Below are positions 1 through 6,487 of a stretch of 14,218 nucleotides of DNA, piece after piece. Position 1 is the stretch's first letter. Each line of letters begins with the position of its first letter. The notes below the pieces were generated by a model. That model did no database searches and was not told the origin of the DNA. It saw only the letters and a program-made list of their open reading frames with translations. A program made the translations under genes and the position numbers. This DNA comes from Methanoregula sp. (GTDB taxonomy: Archaea > Halobacteriota > Methanomicrobia > Methanomicrobiales > Methanospirillaceae). The stretch lies in NCBI GenBank assembly GCA_028711405.1, contig JAQTSH010000013.1, positions 2,008 to 16,225 on the forward strand, written 5' to 3'.

Positions 1-2
1 CA

Positions 3-200
3 TTTATCATTAAGAAGCATGGGCGTGAGGTTGCCGAATGGACGATGGCAAAGGCGCGCGATGTGCTGGACGGGTATCGCACGGTGGAAGATCTTGATGC
101 GGAATGTATCGCGCTGGATATCAACCCTGGTTCGATCGCCGATATTACAATCGCCTCCATCTATGTCGCACTTGGGGAGGGATGGTCATGGGACTCTTAA
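3..200 (+). CDS. CitG-like triphosphoribosyl-dephospho-CoA synthase family protein, 3' end
   Basis: The last 65 residues of a gene that begins before the window, read from base 3 to a TAA at 198-200. The tail contains DINPGSIADITIASIYVALG, which resembles the C-terminal 'PGxxADL' block of the CitG/MdcB family that makes the triphosphoribosyl-dephospho-CoA precursor of citrate lyase and malonate decarboxylase prosthetic groups. Methanogens have no such lyases as a rule, so the archaeal members probably act on another substrate. I recall homologues of this family and of DUF447 in methanopterin-biosynthesis clusters of methylotrophic bacteria, but cannot check that here. The gene overlaps the DUF447 start by 13 bp, which implies one operon with translational coupling. 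The family call rests on one conserved block; the frame itself is clear. Confidence 0.7.
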   Translation, partial: FIIKKHGREVAEWTMAKARDVLDGYRTVEDLDAECIALDINPGSIADITIASIYVALGEGWSWDS

Positions 201-742
201 AAGGCGGCATCAACGAGATTATCGCGACAACTGCTTATAATGCAGCACCGATCGGCATCCATTACCGGGACCACACCGCCCGGATGATCCTGTTTCTGGG
301 CTCCCATACGGCTGAAAATATCGAGCGGGACGGGTGGGTGGTCGCAAATTTTGTGTACGATCCGGTGCTGTATGTCCAGACCGCATTTGAGGATCTCCCG
401 CATGATGCATTTGTCCTGGAACCGGTTGCCGGAAAAGTGATGCACCGGCTCCGGGCGGCAGAAGCGTGGTGCGCGTTTTCTGCAACGGTTGAGCACAAAT
501 CCCATGAAACGCTCGTCGTCCAGCTCACGCCAGAGCGGGAGATCATGGAGGGTGCCTTTATCCATCCGGTGAACCGGGGGTTCAACAATATTATTGACGC
601 CACCGTGCATGCCACCCGGTACGTGATGAACACAGATCCCCAATTGAAAATGCTGATCGATTACCACGCGGGGATTGTGCGGAAGTGCGGGGGGAAGCGG
701 GAGATCGAGGCGTTGGATCTTCTGTTAAAGTATATGGGGTAA
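188..742 (+). CDS. DUF447 family protein
   Basis: A 184-residue protein of the archaeal DUF447 family. Its opening MGLLKGGINEIIATT, the central FVYDPVLYVQTAFEDLP and the HPVNRGFNNIIDATVHATRY block are what I recognise. From memory, family structures show a split-barrel fold like flavin reductases and may bind FMN; the function is unknown. I chose ATG 188 because the GGGGAGG at 174-180 sits 7 bases upstream; an in-frame ATG at 182 is only one base from that site, and the longer frame back to 104 lies inside the preceding gene. It overlaps the CitG-like gene by 13 bp, so the two are probably co-translated and may act in one cofactor pathway. It is probably soluble, with no signal peptide or membrane segment. 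Confidence 0.85.
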   Translation: MGLLKGGINEIIATTAYNAAPIGIHYRDHTARMILFLGSHTAENIERDGWVVANFVYDPVLYVQTAFEDLPHDAFVLEPVAGKVMHRLRAAEAWCAFSATVEHKSHETLVVQLTPEREIMEGAFIHPVNRGFNNIIDATVHATRYVMNTDPQLKMLIDYHAGIVRKCGGKREIEALDLLLKYMG

Positions 743-1228
743 TCCGGGTTTTCCAGAAATATGGCAGGAGCCCAACCAAAAGAAAGGATGACGAACAATT
801 AAACCGTGTCATCGATCATGTTCCGGCAGTCATTGACAAACCGGCAAATCCGTTTCCGGTTTTTAGAATCTGCGGGAATCTTTTCGTTCTTCGTTAAAAC
901 TAGTGGAACGGAAGACCGGGTTAGCGGAGTTACGTCACGAGAATTATCCAACCCTCAACCGATCCGACAAGGTATCACACCAATCATCCTGAAGGCATCG
1001 GGGGGAGGGGGGAAATGTGCTTTGGGGATCAGGATGTAGGAGTCACCGGTGTTCACGGACGACGAAGATTTGTACTCAAGAAATATCGGAGAGCCAATAC
1101 ACGTACACATCATGTTTCCCATACTATGAAGAGAAAGACGGGTAGCAAAAAAGATACGGTTCCCTCAAGAGCATGTCGGTAGATTCAAACGCATCATGAC
1201 TGTATGGTGAGGAAGGCGTGATACAGGG
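743..1228. other. Gene-poor interval, no supported gene
   Basis: About 490 bases in which I find no convincing gene. The open frames here (for example 806-1039 on the plus strand) give low-complexity, serine- and arginine-rich translations without a ribosome site or recognisable motif. A GAGGAAGG at 1209-1216 belongs to the next gene. There is no tRNA fold, inverted-repeat pair of an insertion sequence, or CRISPR-like array that I can see. The stretch may be decayed accessory DNA, as the neighbouring gene is also damaged. Confidence 0.5.
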
Positions 1229-1438
1229 ATGGCACCAGTATTTCCAACAAATGAAGCCGTAGAGCAGTTTGCACAGAAGACCGGAGCGCCGATCCTGCCT
1301 GCATACCGGTATGACAAAAACGTGGTCTGGGTCTTCTGCAAATTCTGCGGGTTCTACCACCGTCACGGGAACGCGGATGGTCTCAGGGTTCCCCATTGCG
1401 GGTTTGATCACGCCACCAGGAATTATCCGCATCAGTAG
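1229..1438 (+). CDS. Small zinc-ribbon-like protein, N-terminal part before an in-frame TAG
   Basis: A 69-residue frame from ATG 1229 (GAGGAAGG 12 bases upstream) to TAG 1436-1438. It carries a probable metal site: C37 and C40 in FCKFCGFYHRHG, with H44 and H46, then H56-C57 in RVPHCG. A C-x2-C...H-x-H-G...(R)V-x-H-C pattern is familiar from small hypothetical proteins of actinobacteria and phages, whose job is unknown to me. The reading frame does not really end at the TAG: it continues in the same phase as YIRDTGKPVPKEM into the next entry, so this is best seen as the first third of a 201-codon gene. Codon use and protein-like composition support it being real or recently real. It is isolated from the flanking operons, which suggests acquired DNA. 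Confidence 0.6.
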   Translation: MAPVFPTNEAVEQFAQKTGAPILPAYRYDKNVVWVFCKFCGFYHRHGNADGLRVPHCGFDHATRNYPHQ

Positions 1439-1474
1439 TATATCCGGGATACCGGCAAACCGGTCCCAAAAGAG

Positions 1475-1834
1475 ATGCGTCGGATCCATCGAATCGGGCA
1501 GGCATTATACGAGAAGAAACTGGCGATTGCGTCCGGAAAACGCCGTGCGGCAAAACAATACCGGTTCGAGAACCTCGCTCTTGCGACCGAGATCTCGGAC
1601 ATGTATTGGGAGAAGCACGGAACATGTTCTGATTCGGTGCTTCGCGAGATCCTCGATTTCGGTGTGCTCGGGGAAGATTACCCGTTCGCAGTCAGGAGTC
1701 CAAAACAGTGTTCATCGCGGGTTTGCCACAAGCGCTCATGGATACAAAATATCCATAGCAGGAATGAACGAAAACAGGGGCAAGTGGTTTCTGATCTGAT
1801 GATGCAAACCCCACCCTCTTTTTACGGGCTATAA
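1475..1834 (+). CDS. Downstream part of the amber-interrupted gene (basic helical region)
   Basis: The same frame as the preceding entry, open again from 1439 directly after the TAG; the first ATG is at 1475 and the end is TAA at 1832-1834 (119 residues from that ATG). Residues 1-78 look like a real protein: a lysine/arginine-rich helical stretch (RRIHRIGQALYEKK, GKRRAAKQYRFENL) followed by an acidic, aromatic part. From about 1700 onward the composition turns serine-rich and less protein-like, while the frame ending in TGA at 1797-1799 reads KISIAGMNENRGKWFLI, so a frameshift near the 3' end is possible. There is no Shine-Dalgarno-like site before ATG 1475, so independent translation is doubtful. 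I take it as the second half of one broken or recoded gene. Function unknown. Confidence 0.45.
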   Translation: MRRIHRIGQALYEKKLAIASGKRRAAKQYRFENLALATEISDMYWEKHGTCSDSVLREILDFGVLGEDYPFAVRSPKQCSSRVCHKRSWIQNIHSRNERKQGQVVSDLMMQTPPSFYGL

Positions 1835-1929
1835 GGCTCATCGGAAGTACGGGTACAGAATCTTCTGGGGGAAATCCCTGACGCGATAAAAACGTTCATA
1901 CCCATGCTCATCCCTACTGGTGAAGAAAA

Positions 1930-2925
1930 TCAGCACACCCGGGGCACTGGGTCGCCCATCGGGGGTTCGATGAACCGTTCCCCGCCAATCGCCGTCTCCA
2001 TGATCACGTGAGTTCCCCGGGTCACGGTACCAACAACGGTCGCATCTTTCCCGTATTTGTGCGCATGCAGGGCGGCAAGGACAACCTGTACATCAGAAGG
2101 CGGGACGCCCATCACCACTTTTCCTTCATTCGCTACTTCCAGCGGATCGATGCCAAGCATCGCGGCAGCACTCTTCACGTTCTTACGCATCGGAATCTTC
2201 TCTTCTGCGATACGCACCTGCACACCACTTTTCCGTGCCATCTCGTTTATCGCGCTCGCGAATCCGCCCCGGGTGGGATCCTTCATCGCATGGATGGTAC
2301 CACGGGCAAGCACACCCTCCATCATCCCCCAGAGAGGTGCCACATCCGACAAGATCTGTTCACCGAGATCGAACCCTTCGCGATGCGCCATGATCGCGAG
2401 TCCATGATCGCCCAACGTGCCAGAAACGATGATCACATCTCCTGGCACGAGTCCGTTGTCGCGGACGACCGTGTCAGCGACGCCAATGCCGGCAGTGTTG
2501 ATTGCAATACCGTCAAGTGCACCCCGCTCCAGCACCTTCGTATCGCCGGTGACAAGATTCGCACCGGCTTCTCCCAGTGCGCCGTCCATTGACGCAACAA
2601 TCCGGGCGAGATCATCAATTTCGAACCCTTCTTCGATAATCATGCCACACGAGAGCGCAATCGGTCGTCCGCCCATCATCGCGAGATCATTCACCGTCCC
2701 GCTGACGGCAATTCTGCCGATATCCCCACCCGGAAAAAAAATGGGGCGGACAACATGGGAATCAGTGGTGAAGACCAGGTTCTTCCCAAAAAACGGGATC
2801 ACTGCGCCGTCATCGAGTGCTTCAAGCCCGATACCGCCGGCATTGTTATGTGTAAATTTTGTGAGTGTCTGGAGGAGTTCGCCCATCACTTCTCCCCCGG
2901 CGCCATGCATCAGGTTAACCTTCAT
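1930..2925 (-). CDS. hypE: Hydrogenase maturation protein HypE (carbamoyl dehydratase)
   Basis: A 331-residue HypE, the usual family length. HypE accepts a carbamoyl group from HypF on its C-terminal cysteine and dehydrates it with ATP to a thiocyanate, which becomes the CN ligand of the NiFe-hydrogenase iron. The C-terminus here is PRVC with C331 as the very last residue, as required. The N-terminal GAGG (8-11), the FTTDSHVV segment (52-59) and SGTVNDLAMMGG (75-86) belong to the PurM-like ATP-binding fold; KDPTRGG (215-221) is the second conserved block. The start overlaps the hypA stop as ATGA, and it is the last gene of the hypC-hypA-hypE operon. A T-rich run on this strand lies about 40 bases downstream and may end the transcript. 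The protein is cytoplasmic. Confidence 0.96.
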   Translation of the reverse strand: MKVNLMHGAGGEVMGELLQTLTKFTHNNAGGIGLEALDDGAVIPFFGKNLVFTTDSHVVRPIFFPGGDIGRIAVSGTVNDLAMMGGRPIALSCGMIIEEGFEIDDLARIVASMDGALGEAGANLVTGDTKVLERGALDGIAINTAGIGVADTVVRDNGLVPGDVIIVSGTLGDHGLAIMAHREGFDLGEQILSDVAPLWGMMEGVLARGTIHAMKDPTRGGFASAINEMARKSGVQVRIAEEKIPMRKNVKSAAAMLGIDPLEVANEGKVVMGVPPSDVQVVLAALHAHKYGKDATVVGTVTRGTHVIMETAIGGERFIEPPMGDPVPRVC

Positions 2926-3263
2926 GCGTCATCCACCTCAATCTCAATGTTCGAGACCACAATCTCACGTCCACGGACCAGTTGCGGCAGCGCACCGCAC
3001 CGTGGACAGACAAAGATCTCGCTGCCGGAATACCCGCAGGCACAGGTAGTTTCAGGAGACACTTCCGTGCATTCGAGCACGGCAGTGGTGAACAGGGGGT
3101 CATCTTCTTTGATCGTATCGAAGAGAAAGATCACCTGATCCGGATTCACCATCGCCATCGTACCGACATCGACCCGTATTTTCTTGACCCGGTCGGCATG
3201 GTTCTCCATCGCGGCTTTTTTTGCAGTCGCGTACAGGTCATATGCGATGCTGTACTCGTGCAT
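2922..3263 (-). CDS. hypA: Hydrogenase maturation nickel metallochaperone HypA
   Basis: A 113-residue HypA that delivers nickel during NiFe-hydrogenase assembly. The mature start is MHEYS: H2 and E3 form the conserved N-terminal nickel site, so I place the start at ATG 3263 and not at the GTG one codon upstream. GGAGG lies 4 bases before that ATG. The zinc domain has C74, C76, C86 and C89; the first pair is C-x-C (TCACGYSG) and not the usual C-x2-C, while the second is CPRCG. The gene begins on the last base of the hypC stop (TGATG) and ends overlapping hypE by four bases, so the three products are very probably translated in a coupled way and in similar amounts. Confidence 0.95.
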   Translation of the reverse strand: MHEYSIAYDLYATAKKAAMENHADRVKKIRVDVGTMAMVNPDQVIFLFDTIKEDDPLFTTAVLECTEVSPETTCACGYSGSEIFVCPRCGALPQLVRGREIVVSNIEIEVDDA

Positions 3264-3487
3264 CACTCCTCCATCGCAGCATAGACCTGTTTGAAGATCT
3301 CGCGGGTCTCCAACCCTTCCTCACGGGAGAGTCTCTGGATGGCAAAACCTACGTGTACGAGCACAAACTCGCCGCATTTCACATCGACCAGATCGAGGCG
3401 GACTTCCTGTTTGAGGTCGCCATAATCGACAAGACCGATGTTCCCTTCTTTTATCTCCAGCACCTCTGCGGGAACAGCAACACACAT
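3263..3487 (-). CDS. hypC: Hydrogenase maturation chaperone HypC
   Basis: A 74-residue HypC/HupF protein. With HypD it forms the scaffold on which Fe(CN)2CO is built, and it then escorts the iron to the hydrogenase large subunit. The hallmark MCVAVPAEV start supplies C2, the residue essential for iron and HypD binding. The middle DYGDLKQEVRLDLV and the closing helix around LSREEGLETREIF are typical of the family. ATG 3487 has GAGGATC 6 bases upstream. It is the first gene of the hypC-hypA-hypE operon; hypB, hypD and hypF are not in this window. A TATA-like stretch about 50 bases upstream suits a promoter for the operon. Confidence 0.96.
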   Translation of the reverse strand: MCVAVPAEVLEIKEGNIGLVDYGDLKQEVRLDLVDVKCGEFVLVHVGFAIQRLSREEGLETREIFKQVYAAMEE

Positions 3488-3532
3488 AAAAAGATCCTCG
3501 TACGTCTCCTTTCACATTATGCGTTCTTGAGG

Positions 3533-3545
3533 TACATAAAAACGC
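3533..3545 (-). promoter_or_regulatory. Putative hypC-hypA-hypE promoter (TATA box)
   Basis: On the minus strand this reads GCGTTTTTATGTA, a TATA-like element about 50 bases upstream of the hypC ATG. A start point about 25 bases downstream would give a leader of roughly 25 bases that still contains the GAGGATC ribosome site. Inferred from position and composition only. Confidence 0.4.
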
Positions 3546-3782
3546 TGATATGACAGAAATTTCACTGCCACACGGTGGGAGCCAATCTGTTGTGGGCGAT
3601 AAAAATGCTCGGTTCAGCCCGTGTTCACGGTTTCTGATCCATTGTGGCAGAAGACACTGGCAACAAGAACAAAACCGGTGTCAATCGCCAGCTCCAGTGT
3701 CAGGGGACCGGATGGATTGGCAGGGATGGCAGACGCTCTTTCGCGAGAATTGTCAAAAATTCAGAATGATAATACGGTAAGA

Positions 3783-3867
3783 CGCCGGGGAAGAGAGTTG
3801 AACTCTTGAGGTGCGAAGCACCAGTGGCTTTCAAGGCCACCGCCTTACCGGGCTAGACTACCCCGGC
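3783..3867 (-). tRNA. tRNA-Ser (anticodon UGA)
   Basis: An 85-base class II tRNA. The acceptor stem pairs GCCGGGG (5', 3867-3861) with CCCCGGC (3790-3784), followed by discriminator G at 3783. The anticodon stem-loop is GTGGC-CTTGAAA-GCCAC, giving anticodon TGA for UCA codons. The long variable arm GGTGC-TTC-GCACC is diagnostic of serine or leucine tRNAs, and anticodon plus discriminator G settle it as serine. The T arm is AAGAG-TTCAACT-CTCTT. CCA is not encoded; the bases after the discriminator are T, C, T. No intron is present. Confidence 0.97.
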
Positions 3868-3890
3868 ATCTTCTATCTGTTGGGCGTGAG

Positions 3891-3900
3891 ATTTAAAAAA
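3891..3900 (-). promoter_or_regulatory. TATA box of the tRNA-Ser gene
   Basis: TTTTTTAAAT on the minus strand is centred about 28 bases upstream of the tRNA 5' end, which is the normal archaeal TATA-to-start spacing. It is the only AT-rich decamer in this short interval. Confidence 0.6.
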
Positions 3901-4025
3901 GGCTTCTTCTGGCAGATACCAAATCACCGGAGATAAAGAGCCCGTGTTTAACAGTATACCAATCGGGGATTATCGTCACATGCCGAAAACCGCCAGGTTT
4001 CCAGATTAAAATGGGCAACAGGAGC

Positions 4026-5114
4026 TCACGCATGCCGGAGATACCATGCACACGCGGCGAGTCCGGTACCGAAAAGTCCGGCGAGCGGCGGGAGTGAAGA
4101 TTGTGGGGTATCGATGGGTGTACTCGCGGCAGGTGTCCCGAATGCGGCAGGTATCGTAGGGCTTGCTGAGATCGTATTCACATTCTCCGCATACAGGAAC
4201 GCTTCACTCGTGACCGAATACTTGTACGGGTAGATTTTTACATAGAGGGGTTTACCTTTTGCCGCAATCCTGACCTCTTCCCGGTTCACCTCACCTTCTT
4301 CATTGACCATGTGCAGGACGCCGCGTTCATCAATATATTCGACCACCCAGTCCACAGATTTTGAGGTATAGAGCGTGACCGTGCCATACGTGGGCTTGAC
4401 AACAAAATATACCGGATTGTCCCTGGAGGATCTGCCATGCGCGGAAAGAACCGAGACTGTAGGAGGAATGATGGTGACGGTTGCAAAAGGGGTATCGGAA
4501 CCAACAACCGTGAAGATCCGGGAGCCGATATATCCTTTTGCATCTGTAAATATCACTTCATACTCGCCGGGAGCCGAAATGGGGATATCGGCACTGAAGA
4601 CACCGAGATAATTGGTATTGATGTAGGCAGGACCAAACACATTTGCATAATTCGCATCCGATACTTCGATCTGGAAACCAGAATTGGCGTCGGTAGTGAT
4701 TGTTCCGGCAAGATACAGTTTGCCGTCAAAATACTGTTCGGTGGGGGATGAGATCTGTATCTCATCAGAGCGGTCAACGAGGTTCACAAGTATCATGGTG
4801 ACCGAGTCCCCCTGCCCGTATACCGGCACCTCGACCTTGTACGTGCCTTTCGTTAAATCTGTTGTGTCAAATACTACTTTGAAGGTTCGGTCGGACTGCA
4901 CATAGACAATTCTCCGCTGGACTTCTTTACTGGTAGTCAACTGATAAGAGAGCACGACATCGATCGGTGTTCCGATGCCATATGTGGTCGTCCCGGTGAC
5001 GATGAGAGGTTTTCCTACCGCGAGGGTGTCAGGTGCTTCGATGTTGACCTGATACGCTGATACACTTCCGGCAAGACATACAAGCCCCATCAGGATCAGG
5101 ACGATCTTCTTCAT
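4026..5114 (-). CDS. Secreted surface protein with N-terminal signal peptide and C-terminal anchor
   Basis: A 362-residue exported protein. Residues 1-20 are a Sec signal peptide (MKKIVLILMGLVCLAGSVSA, predicted cut after SVSA). The body is beta-rich with threonine, valine and aromatic residues, and seems to hold two to three Ig-like or bacterial-Ig-like domains: about 22-113 (ends VTMILVNLV), 118-205 (begins IQISSPTEQYFDG, ends RIFTVVG), and 210-310. A Pro/Ser/Thr/Ala-rich linker (about 315-340) leads to a hydrophobic segment PLAGLFGTGLAACAWYL and a short basic tail RHA at the extreme C-terminus, the layout of an anchored archaeal surface protein. There is no PGF motif, so processing by an archaeosortase is not shown. 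No ribosome site is obvious before ATG 5114. Its exact role is unknown; cell-envelope or adhesion function is inference. Confidence 0.75.
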   Translation of the reverse strand: MKKIVLILMGLVCLAGSVSAYQVNIEAPDTLAVGKPLIVTGTTTYGIGTPIDVVLSYQLTTSKEVQRRIVYVQSDRTFKVVFDTTDLTKGTYKVEVPVYGQGDSVTMILVNLVDRSDEIQISSPTEQYFDGKLYLAGTITTDANSGFQIEVSDANYANVFGPAYINTNYLGVFSADIPISAPGEYEVIFTDAKGYIGSRIFTVVGSDTPFATVTIIPPTVSVLSAHGRSSRDNPVYFVVKPTYGTVTLYTSKSVDWVVEYIDERGVLHMVNEEGEVNREEVRIAAKGKPLYVKIYPYKYSVTSEAFLYAENVNTISASPTIPAAFGTPAASTPIDTPQSSLPPLAGLFGTGLAACAWYLRHA

Positions 5115-5144
5115 CTATGTACAAGATCAATATAAAGGATGTTA

Positions 5145-6131
5145 ATGATTTCTGATGATGTCCTTAAACCGCTTGCATCATGGCGGGGAAAAGAGCGGTA
5201 CGGGAATGAACTTCTTGACTGTCTCACCATTATCTTCAAAACCGCCGGGTGTTCCTGGTCCCGCTGCCGGATGTGCAGTTACCGGAACGAGCGGTACGAA
5301 AAGCAGTCAACCGATGCACTGGCACACCTGCTGCACCGCCAACTCGCGTGGATTGTACAGAACTACACGCTTGCCGAATTTCCGATGGTGAAGATCTTTA
5401 CATCGGGAAGTTTTTTTGATCCGGCTGAAGTCCCTCCGGATTTTCTTGATGCTGTTGCAACCGCGTTTCGTGGTAAGATCGTCATTGCCGAGACCCGCCC
5501 GGAATATGTTCTGGAGGACACACTCAAACAGTTTATAGACCGTGTAGATGATGGCAGTCACAAGACCCCGGTATACTGCGCCATCGGACTGGAGACAACA
5601 AACGACCTGATCCGGGAAAAGTGCATTGACAAGGGGTTCACCTATTCCGACTTCATCCGCGCGGCATCCGTTGCACATACCGCCGGTGCCGGTGTCAAAG
5701 CCTATCTTCTCTTTAAACCCCTCTTTCTCACGGAGGGTGAAGCAGTGGCGGACATGAAAACCTCAATTGCAGAAGCGTCCCGCCACGCTGACGTCATCTC
5801 CATGAACCCCTGCACCGTCCAGCGCCGGACCGAGCTCGAACGGTACTGGCGCGAGCACGCTTACCGACCTCCGTATCTCTGGAGTGTGCTCTCGCTCTTA
5901 CAGGACGCCCCGGTCTTTGTGGCATGCGATCCGCTGGGTGGCGGACAGCAACGGGGACCCCATAACTGCGGGAAATGCGATTATGAGATCGTCAAAGGCA
6001 TCCGGGATTATACCCTGAACGCGGATAGGGACCTGATTGATGCACTCATGGAGACCGAATGTGCCTGCAAACAGGAATGGGAATATGTGCTCAATAACGA
6101 AAAACCATACGCGATGCCATTGACGCGGTGA
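5145..6131 (+). CDS. Archaeosine-biosynthesis radical SAM protein, RaSEA-like
   Basis: A 328-residue radical SAM protein resembling the TIGR01210/RaSEA family. In that family the enzyme works with ArcS on a lysine-modified preQ0 base to form archaeosine at position 15 of tRNA. The Fe-S cluster cysteines are C36, C41 and C44 in GCSWSRCRMCSYRNE; KIFTSGSFFDP (83-93) and AETRPEYV (115-122) are the next family blocks. A C-terminal pair NCGKC (C275, C278) and ECAC (C306, C308) may bind a second metal. I prefer ATG 5145, 6 bases after AAAGG, over ATG 5139, which touches that site. The gene is divergent from the surface-protein gene with only about 30 bases between starts. ArcS is not in the window. 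Confidence 0.85.
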   Translation: MISDDVLKPLASWRGKERYGNELLDCLTIIFKTAGCSWSRCRMCSYRNERYEKQSTDALAHLLHRQLAWIVQNYTLAEFPMVKIFTSGSFFDPAEVPPDFLDAVATAFRGKIVIAETRPEYVLEDTLKQFIDRVDDGSHKTPVYCAIGLETTNDLIREKCIDKGFTYSDFIRAASVAHTAGAGVKAYLLFKPLFLTEGEAVADMKTSIAEASRHADVISMNPCTVQRRTELERYWREHAYRPPYLWSVLSLLQDAPVFVACDPLGGGQQRGPHNCGKCDYEIVKGIRDYTLNADRDLIDALMETECACKQEWEYVLNNEKPYAMPLTR

Positions 6132-6487
6132 TGTCGCAGCGCTTGGAACCCATCCATCGTTTCAGCGCACTGCCCGATACAATCTTTTTATTTCCGCCGG
6201 GATCCTCTGGCGCCTACTGGCGAATGGGCAGATGAAACAAGGGGATTAGCGGTTTTTTAAAAAAACATCGTACGGAAAAAACGTAGAACCTTTCGTGTTC
6301 AGACATGACACGCATTTAAAAGATCCGCGAGAGCGTTGTAAAAAATTACTGAACGGTTAAAGTGCAGATTCATCGTACATCCAAGAAAGAACCGTGTGCG
6401 GTGTTAAAAAAATGCAGCGACAGGGACTGGTGCTTTACATTAATGGGATCTTACTTCGGTTTCCCGTCGGGTATTGATTTGACCGGG
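6132..6487. other. Convergent intergenic region with T-tract terminators
   Basis: About 355 bases between two genes that end towards each other. It holds several homopolymer runs: TCTTTTTATTT at 6183-6193 (plus strand, after the radical SAM gene), TTTTTTAAAAAAA at 6253-6265 (a T-run on each strand), and a T7 run on the minus strand at 6406-6412 after the LOR/SDH gene. Archaeal termination relies on such U-tracts, so these are reasonable terminators. The frame 6362-6646 has no ribosome site and runs into the opposite gene; I do not count it. A small RNA cannot be excluded. Confidence 0.45.
6183..6193 (+). terminator. Putative U-tract terminator of the radical SAM gene
   Basis: The plus strand reads TCTTTTTATTT about 50 bases after the TGA of the radical SAM gene, preceded by no strong hairpin. 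This fits archaeal U-rich termination; not proven. Confidence 0.35.

Noticed and set aside
806..1039. Open frame on the plus strand
   Set aside because: No ribosome site, no motif and low-complexity translation; judged a chance frame.
1436..1438. Pyrrolysine codon as a firm call
   Set aside because: No pyl genes are in the window and the gene belongs to no known pyrrolysine-protein family; a nonsense mutation or read error is at least as likely.
5130..5137. TATA-like element as promoter of the surface protein or radical SAM gene
   Set aside because: It is only about 10-20 bases from both start codons, so a normal start point would fall inside or after the first codons.
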